49,400 nt of DNA, taken from NCBI GenBank assembly GCA_944325565.1, contig CALVAT010000004.1:1-49400 (forward strand), read 5' to 3'. Below are positions 41,534 through 49,400 of the stretch, piece after piece. Every line of letters starts with the position of its first letter. The first letter of the stretch is position 1. The notes below the pieces were generated by a model. The model worked only from the letters and a program-made list of their open reading frames with translations, searched no databases and was not told the origin of the DNA. Source of the DNA: Candidatus Gastranaerophilales bacterium. Its GTDB lineage: Bacteria > Cyanobacteriota > Vampirovibrionia > Gastranaerophilales > Gastranaerophilaceae. The position numbers and the translations under genes are program-made.

Positions 41534-42292
41534 ATGGGTTTTAATAATAAAAATTTATCAGCTAAAGACAGAATTGTTCTCGCGTTGGATACTGATTCTC
41601 TTGAAGAAGTTGAAAGACTGGTAAAACTGCTTAAGGATTACGTTGGTTGCTTTAAGGTAGGCCCTCAGTTATTTATTTCGTGTGGATATGAAGCTATTGA
41701 TTTAATAAAAAAATCAGGCGGTGATGTGTATTTTGACGCTAAATTTCATGATATACCGTCAACTGTTGCAAAGGCGGCATCTAACCTTGTCAAAAGAGGT
41801 GTAACTACTTTTAGCGCACATCTTGCTGGCGGATCAAAAATGTTAAAAACAACGGCCAAAGTCGCAAGAGAAACTGCCAAAAAATTTAATCAACCCGAGC
41901 CAACTATTCTTGGCGTTACATTATTATCAAGTTTTGGTCAAAGGACTCTTACTGAAGAATTAAATGTGAGAATGAATATTGATGAATATGTTGCTCATTT
42001 AACATATCTCGCTAAAGAGTCAAAGATAGATGGTGTTATTGCAAGTGCATCTGAAGCTAAAAAAATAAGAAAAGAATTTTCTGATGAATTCATTATTATG
42101 TGTCCTGCTATTCGTCCAACATGGTCTGTTGTGAATGATCAGATTCGCGTTGTTACGCCTGCTGATGCAATACGTGCTGGCGTAGATTATATGGTCGTTG
42201 GTCGACCTATTACATCTGCTGATGATCCTATTGCTGCTGCGAACCTTATTATTGACGAAATTGAAGAAGCATCTAAAATAGTAGAAGTATAA
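41534..42292 (+). CDS. pyrF: Orotidine 5'-phosphate decarboxylase
   Basis: Final step of de novo UMP synthesis. Active-site residues are recognisable: LALD near 15-19, FKVGPQ near 40, the DxKxxD-type motif FDAKFHDIP near 68, and GRPITSADDP near the C-terminus. ATG 41534 is preferred to TTG 41528 because GGA lies about 6 nt before it. The 252-residue length fits the family. It lies 79 bp after the secreted protein gene and 25 bp before ald. No other pyr genes are in the window. Confidence 0.94.
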   Translation: MGFNNKNLSAKDRIVLALDTDSLEEVERLVKLLKDYVGCFKVGPQLFISCGYEAIDLIKKSGGDVYFDAKFHDIPSTVAKAASNLVKRGVTTFSAHLAGGSKMLKTTAKVARETAKKFNQPEPTILGVTLLSSFGQRTLTEELNVRMNIDEYVAHLTYLAKESKIDGVIASASEAKKIRKEFSDEFIIMCPAIRPTWSVVNDQIRVVTPADAIRAGVDYMVVGRPITSADDPIAAANLIIDEIEEASKIVEV

Positions 42293-42317
42293 CAATTAAA
42301 TTTGACTGGAGGTATTA

Positions 42318-43439
42318 ATGATTATCGGTGTGCCCAAAGAAGTGAAAAGCTGTGAAAACAGAGTGTCATTGATACCATCGTCTGTTAAAACCCTTGTAGA
42401 TAATGATAATGTTGTGTACGTCCAAAAAGGGGCCGGCGAGCAGATAGGTTTTTGCGATGAAATGTATATAGAGTCAGGTGCTAAAATTGTTGATACACCG
42501 CAGGAAATTTATGATAAGTCAGAAATAATAGTAAAGGTAAAAGAGCTTCAAAAACAGGAATACGATATGCTAAAAAACGGTCAAACCGTTATTACATATT
42601 TCCACCTTGCAGTTGAACCGGAACTTGTTGATGTTCTTTTGAAAAAGAAAATTACTGCTATTGCTTATGAAACTATTGAAAAAGAAGATGGCTCACTTCC
42701 TCTTCTTGCACCTATGAGTGAAATAGCCGGCAGAATGTCTGTACATATTGGCGGCAGATATCTTGGTAATGATTTTGGCGGAGTTGGAAAACTTTTGGGC
42801 GGTGTTCCCGGGGTTTATCCTGCAACTGTTTTCATAATAGGTGCGGGCGTTGTGGGCTATAATGCAGCAAGGGTTGCGCTTGGTTTGGGGGCCAATGTAG
42901 TTGTAGCGGATATTTGTCCAAACAAGTTAAAAGAGCTGGATAGAGAATTTAACGGAAAAATCAGTACAGTTATTTGTAATGATTACAATATTGAAAAATT
43001 TATAAAAACTGCGGATATAGTTATAGGGGCTGTTCTTACCCCATCTAAAAAAGCTCCGTTACTTGTAAAGGACTATATGGTTCAAACAATGAAAAAAGGC
43101 TCTGTTATTGTTGATGTGTCAATCGACGAGGGGGGGATTTTTGAAACTATAGAGCGTCCTATGTCCTTGGATTCCCCTGTGTTTGAAAAATATGGAGTTA
43201 TTCATTATGCGGTGCCTAATATTCCGAGCTGTGTTGCAAGGACTGCTACTATATCTTTGAATAACTATACTATGCCCTATATAATGAAGCTGGTTAATAA
43301 AGGCTTTATTGCTGCTGTAAAATCAACACCTGAACTGTATAAAGGTGTTAATACTTTTCAAGGAAAATTGACAAATCCTGATGTTGCTAAAACTCTGGAA
43401 AAACCGTTTTCTGAATTGTCTATGTTAATAGGATTTTAA
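42318..43439 (+). CDS. ald: Alanine dehydrogenase
   Basis: NAD-dependent interconversion of alanine and pyruvate plus ammonia. The 373-residue length matches. Seen: MIIGVPKEVKSCENRVSLIP at the N-terminus, catalytic His in YFHLAVE, the Rossmann GAGVVGYNAA near 172, and VDVSIDEGGIFET near 265. GGAGG precedes the ATG. It ends exactly where the convergent helicase gene begins its stop codon (no gap). It may link pyruvate and nitrogen metabolism in an anaerobe. Confidence 0.95.
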   Translation: MIIGVPKEVKSCENRVSLIPSSVKTLVDNDNVVYVQKGAGEQIGFCDEMYIESGAKIVDTPQEIYDKSEIIVKVKELQKQEYDMLKNGQTVITYFHLAVEPELVDVLLKKKITAIAYETIEKEDGSLPLLAPMSEIAGRMSVHIGGRYLGNDFGGVGKLLGGVPGVYPATVFIIGAGVVGYNAARVALGLGANVVVADICPNKLKELDREFNGKISTVICNDYNIEKFIKTADIVIGAVLTPSKKAPLLVKDYMVQTMKKGSVIVDVSIDEGGIFETIERPMSLDSPVFEKYGVIHYAVPNIPSCVARTATISLNNYTMPYIMKLVNKGFIAAVKSTPELYKGVNTFQGKLTNPDVAKTLEKPFSELSMLIGF

Positions 43440-46400
43440 TTAGATTTCAGTAATAAGTCTTTTTACCCTGTCAACACATGCCTGTGAGCTATGCTGCCAT
43501 TCACGGTATGATATTCTTGTGACTTTGTAGCCTGCTCGCTCTAAAATAGTTTGCTTTTTGGTATCAGAAATTTTCTCTTTTGTGTTATCTTCAACACCGT
43601 CAATTTCAACAATGATTTCGCTGCCGGTTTCGGTATCTTTTATAATAAGGTCTGGTAACACTCCTGCTGCTTCGATACCTGCACGTACTTCAAAACCTTC
43701 CATAACCAGTGCCTGTGAAACTTCTTTTTCAAACTCGTTTTTGTATTTATTTTTCTGAAATTCATCATCTTTGGCACTATCAAGATAGTTTTGAATATAT
43801 TCCAGATAATCTTTTAGCAGCCCGGGCGGCAGACCTTTGGGATCTCTAGAAATAAAACAAATAAGTTTTTTACGTGCTCTTGTAATTGCCACGTTAAACA
43901 AATTAGGCTTTTGAAGGAAGGTCAAACTCTGAACAAAGCTGTTTTCAGCAACTGCCCATGACAGAATCATTACATCTCTTTCGTCACCCTGAAAAGTATG
44001 TGCTGTGCCTACTTCTATCTGATGCTTTCGTATAGTTGATTCTGTAAGAACCTGTCGTAGTGCTTTTGATATTAAATCTACCTGTCCTCTAAATGGTGAA
44101 ATTATACCTATAGAAACAGGATGTTCATCGTTGCCCTCGTCAGCGAGAATAAGTTCGTGCACTCTTTTTAATACTGCTTCAACCTCGGGCATGTTGCGTG
44201 TTGCGTCAGAATCAACTTTTCCGTCAGCTACAATATGCAGTTCTAATACATTTTCTGTACCCGCATTTTTTGTCATAATACGTATTCTGTTGCCGTAAAA
44301 TTCCTGATTGCTGAACTGTATTATCGGGTAGCTGCTTCTGAAATGCTCATCAAGCAATACAGGATTTGTTGAATAATAGTTTGCAAGGTCAAACATGGAG
44401 TTTGTTCTGAATCTCCACATAAGCTGATATTTGTCAGGAATATTATACTGGCTAAGGAATGATTGTTCTTTCGCTTTTTCGAGGAATGAGAGATGCGGGA
44501 GCTGTTTGTCATCTCCAACAATTACAGCTTTTTTGGCTCTAAAAAGTATTGGAAAACAGCTTGCAATATCGCATTGTGACGCCTCATCAATAATTGCAAC
44601 ATCAAACAATCCGGGCTTCATCGGCAATGAACCAGATACGGCGTAAGTTGTTAAACACCAGCAAGGAAAGGCTTCAAGAAGTGGTGTGAAATCTTCCTCT
44701 TCAAGCAATCTGTTTTGTAGATTTTTCTTCCTTTCCACAATTGCTTTTGTGTGAACAATCAATCTCTGACGTTTAACCTGATCTCTTAATAGTCCTTTAA
44801 GAGATTCTCTTCTTTTGTTTTTCAGAATGTCAACAGCAAGTGTTCTCTGTTTTTTCTTAAGTTCTTTGATTTGCGCAAGAAGCTGGTGAATGTTGCCGAT
44901 TTTGTGGATTCTCGTTTCGGTCATTCTTGCATTGCATTCCATTTCTTCCGCCTGTAGCTCCAGTGACAACCTCATTATTGACTCTGGATCTGATGGAAGA
45001 GTATTTATATTTAGTATTTTTTTTAGCTTCATTGCAGACATTGTATTTGCAATAGAAGTAAATAATCCTGACTTCTCAAGATTTTTTTCTATACTTGAGA
45101 GTACTTTTTTTATTTCATCAATTTCATCTTTTTTAAGCTTGTGATTAATGTATTCTTTTTCCCCTAAATCCGTTTCTAGGGCAAGCTTTTTACCAATGAT
45201 GTCATGCCACTCTTTTTCAAGAGAAAGTATTTTTTCACATTTGTTTTCTAGTTCTTTTATTGCGTTTAAAAGCTCGTACATGTCATCAACATCGACAAGT
45301 ATTGCATCTTCATACCCTGTATCAATATCTATTTTGTTGGCAATAAGGTCCTGAAGCTGAAAACTAAGCTGTTTTTGATAGTTTAATCTTCCAGCCCTTA
45401 GAGCAAGGAAAGGTGCTCCTAGTTCATTTAATCTCTGCGCTACAACGTCAACGGCTTTATCCATACGAGAAGCAACTAAAACAGTTTTTCCGTTAGCGAC
45501 AAGATGTGCAACAAGGTTAACAATCGTTTGCGATTTGCCTGTACCAGGCGGGCCATAAACTGCAAGCAGTGTATTTTGCTCAATTTTCTTGATTACATCT
45601 TCCTGTGAATCGCTTAAAGATAAAGGTGTTACTGCACAAAAATCGGACATATCTTTTGGCTCTTTATTTGATTTATCAAAAAGTTTGCCTATGCCTCTGA
45701 GATATTCGTCATTTACTACCGACAGAGCGGTTTCTCTGAATACGCCGCTTGGCTTTTCTGCAATTTGTGTAAGCTCATGCAAAACACCTGCAGTAATAGA
45801 AGGACGTTTTGTTAAAATAACTGCACTCTGGCTTGTTATTGAAACTTTATCCAGCTTCATAACAGGTCTTGGTGCACTTGTTTCTTCTATAAAATCTTCT
45901 ACGTTTTCTGAATCTATTTTTTGATAGAAATTATCAGCCTCATCTTTTACATAGTTTTCATTCGCGTCATCTTCGTGATTGAGAGAAATTTCAACATCTG
46001 GTAAAATGGATTTTAATGTAGTTAAAAATATATTTAGTTTTTCTTGAGTCAATGGAAGTTCGGGAACTACTTCCAAAAGTCCGTCGAGCATGTGTTCCAT
46101 CTCATCTTCGTCATCGCTTTTTCTCATCAAAGCAGTTAAAGCGCCGGTATTAAGCGACAATACATCATCTTGAAGCGTGCAAACTATATCCATACCTTCT
46201 CTGTCAAGCTTGCAAGGTGCATATAAAAGCGGTGTCAAAAATTCGTTGCTTCTTTTTGTACGCGAATTTTTACCTACAAGAAACAAATGTCCGTATATAA
46301 GATATTTATCCTTCTGGCTCATTTCGCTTTGTATCATAAGTTCAGTCAAATCACTGTCCGAGCCGTCCAGATGCAAAGGTTCATCAAACTTTGTAAACAA

Positions 46401-46571
46401 AGCTTCATCACCTTTTATAAAAATCCATTTGTTGTCTTTATCCTGTTTCAGATTGCGAAATGTCGAACTTTGAACTTCTTCCCTAACACAATCATGCAGG
46501 TAGAGACTTAATCTTTTAATAAAACTGTCGTGAAATGCCGACTGAATAATTTTTGTAGCTTCTTGTAACAT
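43440..46571 (-). CDS. Superfamily 1 helicase fused to a Vsr/DUF559-like nuclease
   Basis: A 1043-residue multi-domain protein. Residues 1-300 are an unrecognised N-terminal domain. The Upf1/Dna2-like helicase core has Walker A GPPGTGKSQT near 340, a coiled-coil insertion (about 430-600), DEAS Walker B near 661, GDDKQLP near 690, RSSYP, the motif V region HTFQGDERDV and motif VI VAITRARKK. Residues 930-1043 resemble a PD-(D/E)xK nuclease of the Vsr/DUF559 type: LPDLII, then IIVEIDG, a later Asp-Lys pair and GYKVTRIS. The family is known in phage defence and DNA repair settings, but the role here is open. The ATG has no Shine-Dalgarno and lies close to a -10 box, so the mRNA may be almost leaderless. 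Confidence 0.85.
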   Translation of the reverse strand: MLQEATKIIQSAFHDSFIKRLSLYLHDCVREEVQSSTFRNLKQDKDNKWIFIKGDEALFTKFDEPLHLDGSDSDLTELMIQSEMSQKDKYLIYGHLFLVGKNSRTKRSNEFLTPLLYAPCKLDREGMDIVCTLQDDVLSLNTGALTALMRKSDDEDEMEHMLDGLLEVVPELPLTQEKLNIFLTTLKSILPDVEISLNHEDDANENYVKDEADNFYQKIDSENVEDFIEETSAPRPVMKLDKVSITSQSAVILTKRPSITAGVLHELTQIAEKPSGVFRETALSVVNDEYLRGIGKLFDKSNKEPKDMSDFCAVTPLSLSDSQEDVIKKIEQNTLLAVYGPPGTGKSQTIVNLVAHLVANGKTVLVASRMDKAVDVVAQRLNELGAPFLALRAGRLNYQKQLSFQLQDLIANKIDIDTGYEDAILVDVDDMYELLNAIKELENKCEKILSLEKEWHDIIGKKLALETDLGEKEYINHKLKKDEIDEIKKVLSSIEKNLEKSGLFTSIANTMSAMKLKKILNINTLPSDPESIMRLSLELQAEEMECNARMTETRIHKIGNIHQLLAQIKELKKKQRTLAVDILKNKRRESLKGLLRDQVKRQRLIVHTKAIVERKKNLQNRLLEEEDFTPLLEAFPCWCLTTYAVSGSLPMKPGLFDVAIIDEASQCDIASCFPILFRAKKAVIVGDDKQLPHLSFLEKAKEQSFLSQYNIPDKYQLMWRFRTNSMFDLANYYSTNPVLLDEHFRSSYPIIQFSNQEFYGNRIRIMTKNAGTENVLELHIVADGKVDSDATRNMPEVEAVLKRVHELILADEGNDEHPVSIGIISPFRGQVDLISKALRQVLTESTIRKHQIEVGTAHTFQGDERDVMILSWAVAENSFVQSLTFLQKPNLFNVAITRARKKLICFISRDPKGLPPGLLKDYLEYIQNYLDSAKDDEFQKNKYKNEFEKEVSQALVMEGFEVRAGIEAAGVLPDLIIKDTETGSEIIVEIDGVEDNTKEKISDTKKQTILERAGYKVTRISYREWQHSSQACVDRVKRLITEI

Positions 46572-46580
46572 AATACTTTA

Positions 46581-46595
46581 ATTATACAGTATAAT
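46581..46595. promoter_or_regulatory. Symmetric divergent -10 element
   Basis: ATTATACAGTATAAT is a perfect palindrome around one central base. It supplies TATAAT to both strands: 46590-46595 for the plus gene and 46586-46581 for the helicase. The helicase ATG begins only 9 nt past its -10 box, suggesting a leaderless or very short leader. Confidence 0.5.
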
Positions 46596-46600
46596 ACTTC

Positions 46601-46617
46601 GTTCGTATCATACGAAC
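46601..46617. promoter_or_regulatory. Operator-like palindrome between helicase and 46660 genes
   Basis: GTTCGTATCATACGAAC: a perfect 7-bp inverted repeat with a 3-bp centre. It lies next to the symmetric -10 box, at about +1 to +16 of the predicted plus-strand transcript and in the spacer/-35 zone of the minus-strand promoter. This is a position typical of a repressor that controls both genes. Confidence 0.55.
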
Positions 46618-46659
46618 TGATGAAAATATGCTAAAATTGCAATCAATAAGGAGATTGTA

Positions 46660-47574
46660 ATGAAAGAATTTAAGCCCGCTGTCTTATTCATAATTGCTGG
46701 AGCGGCAATAACAATATCTGCCGGCATAGAAATGTTTAAATTGATGAATAACATAAAACAACCTGTTAAGACTGTCACTCAGCAGACTCGTGTGACAGAA
46801 CATATTGAACCCAAGGTAACAAAAGAACATGCTTTAAATGATTTGCCAGAGGTAGAAGGCAACCTCGCTTTTAATAATGTAAGCGACTATGATAACTTAA
46901 CAAAAGAGGATGTTTACAATTTGCGTAAGAAATACGTTTCTTCTTCCTTATTTGCTTCTCTTGATTATGAACCATCTGATGAAGTGTTTGGTCGGATTGC
47001 CTCTAAAAAACCCTGGTACGGTTTGGATTACAGCGGCTGTATTACTGTGGTGAGGGGACAAAAGGAAGTAACACAGGGACCTTCTGAGGAAAGTCGTTTT
47101 ATAAACAATCCCAATATGCTTGTTGGGGTGATGTCAGGTTCTAAAATGGTAGAAAAGGGTGACCCTGTTTGTTTTGACAAGTCCTACTGGATTTTACCGG
47201 TAAAGCTTTCGTATTTTAAGGATGAGAATACTATTGAGGCTGTTTATGATTTTAGATATTCTGGTTCAATGTATCTGGTTGGTTTAAATGCAAGAGATTT
47301 GGGATATAAATATGTTTATGCTGTTAAAGCTGAAAATGTTAGGTTTAAATCTCAAACAAATATATCAAATACCATACATGAGTTTAAGGATTTTATTCAT
47401 CTTGGCGGTTCCTGCGGATATAGTGATGGCTGCAATAATGGGTCTCCATATCAGAGTGAACTGGATTATAAATATTTGAGCTATCCCTCGACAATTGAGC
47501 TTAAGTTATGGAAGAATAGGCCTACCGGTGTGCGAGATAGGGCAGATATTAACTACAGGATTATTTTTAAGTAA
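46660..47574 (+). CDS. Membrane-anchored hypothetical protein
   Basis: A 304-residue protein with one N-terminal membrane segment (about 7-29), a polar linker, and a likely extracytoplasmic domain rich in Tyr, Ser and Asp. Cys residues within SGCITVV, DPVCFD and the CGYSDGC stretch could form disulfides. No catalytic motif or family was recognised. AAGGAG lies 6 nt before the ATG. It is divergent from the helicase-nuclease across an 88-bp region with two palindromes, so the two may be coregulated. Confidence 0.7.
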   Translation: MKEFKPAVLFIIAGAAITISAGIEMFKLMNNIKQPVKTVTQQTRVTEHIEPKVTKEHALNDLPEVEGNLAFNNVSDYDNLTKEDVYNLRKKYVSSSLFASLDYEPSDEVFGRIASKKPWYGLDYSGCITVVRGQKEVTQGPSEESRFINNPNMLVGVMSGSKMVEKGDPVCFDKSYWILPVKLSYFKDENTIEAVYDFRYSGSMYLVGLNARDLGYKYVYAVKAENVRFKSQTNISNTIHEFKDFIHLGGSCGYSDGCNNGSPYQSELDYKYLSYPSTIELKLWKNRPTGVRDRADINYRIIFK

Positions 47575-47595
47575 CCTTTGGGCTGTTTGTAACAA

Positions 47596-47636
47596 AAAAA
47601 CAGAGTCCTTAACTATTAGCTAAGGACTCTGTTTTT
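47596..47636. terminator. Bidirectional terminator between the 46660 gene and hup
   Basis: AAAAACAGAGTCCTTA (47596-47611) pairs perfectly with 47621-47636 across 9 nt. A and T ends give T-runs for both convergent genes. Confidence 0.9.
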
Positions 47637-47648
47637 ATAAAGTTAAAA

Positions 47649-47921
47649 CTACTTAACAGCTTCTTTGAATTTTTTACCAGCTGAGAATGCAGGAACTGTT
47701 TTAGCTGCAATTTTAATTGTAGCACCAGTTTGAGGGTTACGACCTGAACGAGCTGCTCTTTTTCTTGGTTCAAAAGTACCGAAACCAACGAGAGTAACTT
47801 TTTGACCTTTAGATACAGTTTTTGTAACTGTTTCTAAAGTAGCAGCGATAACGTCAGCAGCAGCTTTTTGTGAAACTTTTGCTTTCTTTGCAACTTCTTT
47901 TACTAATTCTTCTTTGTTCAT
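47649..47921 (-). CDS. hup: HU-family DNA-binding protein
   Basis: Nucleoid protein that bends DNA without strong sequence preference. The 90-residue protein has MNKEELV at its start, VTLVGFGTFE near 45-54 and the arm motif RSGRNPQTGATIKI near 61-74. AAGGAGG 7 nt before ATG 47921 fixes this start; the frame extends 20 codons upstream but without a ribosome site. It could be HU or an IHF-like homologue; only one subunit gene is seen. Confidence 0.96.
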   Translation of the reverse strand: MNKEELVKEVAKKAKVSQKAAADVIAATLETVTKTVSKGQKVTLVGFGTFEPRKRAARSGRNPQTGATIKIAAKTVPAFSAGKKFKEAVK

Positions 47922-48078
47922 AAGAACCTCCTTTTTGTTAACATAGACTATTATATCTATTTTCCCTAATTTAGCAAGCATTTTTATGAAAAACTAATCA
48001 AATATTACATTTATGATTAGTTTTTCAAGTATAGCTAATTTTAAAATGCGCTTGGTGTAAGGCTTTGAGGTTGTAGTT

Positions 48079-48966
48079 CTATAACGACCAGGCCGGATCT
48101 AGTTTGCCGAATTTTACGTTATTGTAATAATAAGTTAAGATTTGATAAGCACTGTATCCGTTTTGTGCAAGTTTGTTAGCACCATGCTGGCTCATGCCGA
48201 GCCCATGCCCGTTCTTTTTTACACCTTCATCAAATGATGGTACGGATTTTAAAAATGGTAAATCTTTATTCCATACAGCTCCAGAGTTTGTTGTATGTCC
48301 TCCGGCAGAAGCTGAATAGTACGCAGGTATAACTTTCTGGTTATAAGTAATCACAACCCCTTTGGTTTCAATAACAGCACTGTTTGTTGTAGCAGTTTCA
48401 GAAGATGCACCGCCGTATGCCTGATCCTCGGGAGTGTCTTTGAGGTCATAACCACGCGAAGCCCGTTTCCCTCTGTTTGCAATTGCATAACTTCTTGCAG
48501 CTATCGCCTGTGCTTTTAAAGCTTCATAACTCCATTTTGAAGGCATTTCAGAAGGGACTACTCCTAAAAGATAATCTTCTAATGGCAGATTATTTATGAC
48601 AACAAGCTTTCCTCCTCTATTTTCTATTATGAATTCCCCTCTATACCATCTTCTTTTAGTTGAAATAAAACCGTTATCGTTGGGCTTTATTACAACTCTG
48701 TTTATGTTCAGGTTAAACCACTGGTTTTGTAATTCTATGGAAATTGTATTGCCGCTGGCTTTAAACGGATACGCCTTCATTGCTGTTAGTTTATAAAAGG
48801 CTTTGTTATGCAGAGGACTGATTAGTTGAGCGTCTTTGCTAGCTCCTATGCTCACTTGCGCAACACCGTCCACAAGACCTATTTTCATAGCTTCTGCTCT
48901 TGTAGAGGTTAAAACAGGTATGGCAATTATTGTAAATATTATTAATAAAAGTTTGTTAAGTTTCAT
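48079..48966 (-). CDS. SpoIID/LytB-domain protein
   Basis: A 295-residue secreted protein. ATG 48966 starts a clear signal peptide (MKLNKLLLIIF and on, cleavage near RAEA); an earlier in-frame ATG 48999 lies in the upstream gene and is less likely. The SpoIID domain has LPLEDYLLGVVPSEMP, the following LKAQAIAARSYA and GHGLGMSQHGA. SpoIID is a lytic transglycosylase in sporulating Firmicutes, but the family is widespread, including in cyanobacteria, as a peptidoglycan remodelling factor. The ATG is 1 bp past the stop of the upstream gene, so they are coupled. Confidence 0.9.
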   Translation of the reverse strand: MKLNKLLLIIFTIIAIPVLTSTRAEAMKIGLVDGVAQVSIGASKDAQLISPLHNKAFYKLTAMKAYPFKASGNTISIELQNQWFNLNINRVVIKPNDNGFISTKRRWYRGEFIIENRGGKLVVINNLPLEDYLLGVVPSEMPSKWSYEALKAQAIAARSYAIANRGKRASRGYDLKDTPEDQAYGGASSETATTNSAVIETKGVVITYNQKVIPAYYSASAGGHTTNSGAVWNKDLPFLKSVPSFDEGVKKNGHGLGMSQHGANKLAQNGYSAYQILTYYYNNVKFGKLDPAWSL

Positions 48967-48967
48967 T

Positions 48968-49270
48968 TTATAACGTTTCTGCTTTTTCAAGAAATGCAAT
49001 TACACTTATTGCTATTTGTTTGCGTGTTTCTTCATCTGCTTCTTTTAGGTAACAAAAAGCTTCTGCCAGTTGTTCATCACTGTCATACCATCTGTGCATA
49101 ACGTAATTGAACGCTCCGAACAAATTGCTTTGTAAAATTATTCCGTAATCCTGTGCCTTGTCCTTAATAAACTTTGCACATTCTATTTGGATATCAGGTT
49201 TTGAATTTTTTATAAGGCTGACTGCCAGACTTATTGTTGGTTCTTGGTCATACCAGCGTTTATTATTCAT
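48968..49270 (-). CDS. Small hypothetical protein upstream of spoIID-like gene
   Basis: A 100-residue helical, soluble protein with no signal peptide. Trp and Tyr pairs recur (RWYDQEP near 5 and RWYDSDE near 60), hinting at an internal duplication: both halves continue with a helix rich in Ala, Ile and Glu. GGAG lies 7 nt before the ATG. It is cotranscribed with the SpoIID-like gene. No family recognised. Confidence 0.65.
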   Translation of the reverse strand: MNNKRWYDQEPTISLAVSLIKNSKPDIQIECAKFIKDKAQDYGIILQSNLFGAFNYVMHRWYDSDEQLAEAFCYLKEADEETRKQIAISVIAFLEKAETL

Positions 49271-49400
49271 GAAATATCTCCAACTGCTATAATATTATAA
49301 CATCAAATTTTTTTATGATAAATTTGTTAAATTTTGATAGTGGTACAGATTTTTTGCACGGATACAAAATAGTAAAGTTGATAATATTTATTATGTAAAA

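Noticed and set aside
45589-45924. 111-codon plus-strand ORF opposite the helicase
   Set aside because: Antisense shadow of the helicase domain; no ribosome site or conserved features.

Overview
The window looks like chromosome from a non-photosynthetic relative of the Cyanobacteria, most likely Vampirovibrionia/Melainabacteria and probably gut Gastranaerophilales. This is inferred from four things. Two OmpR-type regulators (26251-26964 and 36857-37609) match the cyanobacterial RpaA and RpaB sequence signatures closely, yet no photosynthesis gene is present. The base composition is AT-rich. The cell is a diderm, shown by an autotransporter and a beta-barrel protein. Two prepilin-like proteins carry an FT(L/M)AET motif. 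Many small proteins and membrane proteins without recognisable families are also present, as expected for this poorly studied lineage. I found no rRNA, convincing tRNA, CRISPR array, transposase, prophage or plasmid gene.

Layout. 1-5100: a 1611-residue autotransporter built from GGAI/FxxN repeats, like chlamydial polymorphic membrane proteins. 5100-9200: thymidine kinase, a GAF-GGDEF-HD-GYP signalling protein and several small unknown proteins. 9200-16530: a giant coiled-coil protein, glucose-6-phosphate isomerase, a low-complexity protein and a translationally coupled pair of unknown membrane proteins. 16730-20380: two zinc alcohol dehydrogenases divergent from a GlcF-like iron-sulfur protein. 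20480-24920: two prepilin-like proteins, methylthioadenosine phosphorylase, YggT, a small unknown protein and the GTPase Obg, all on the plus strand. 24900-27620: a C-terminal processing protease, RpaA and S-adenosylmethionine decarboxylase. 27850-28780: ribosomal proteins S12 and S7, ended by a strong terminator without fusA or tuf. 28780-35450: a candidate small RNA, a CHAP-like protein, an outer-membrane protein, hisS, an AI-2E-family membrane protein and a radical SAM protein, then a second terminator-ended RNA and a structured leader. 35450-43440: a fused class I fumarase, RpaB, and a thrS-tsaD-unknown-pyrF-ald run. 43440-49400: a large helicase-nuclease, an anchored unknown protein, HU, a SpoIID-family protein and a small unknown protein.

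Functional links. SpeD makes decarboxylated SAM; its use in polyamine synthesis yields methylthioadenosine, which MtnP salvages. Fumarase, alanine dehydrogenase and glucose-6-phosphate isomerase are core-metabolism genes. SpoIID, the CHAP-like protein and the processing protease act, or may act, on the cell envelope.

The most unusual material is: the Pmp-like autotransporter; the helicase-nuclease with a symmetric divergent promoter and an adjacent palindromic operator; retention of both RpaA and RpaB; a two-box element repeated at 8839 and 28989; and the 35116-35440 RNA region before fumarase. Most starts were chosen by Shine-Dalgarno spacing. All functional calls come from motif recognition by eye, not database searches.
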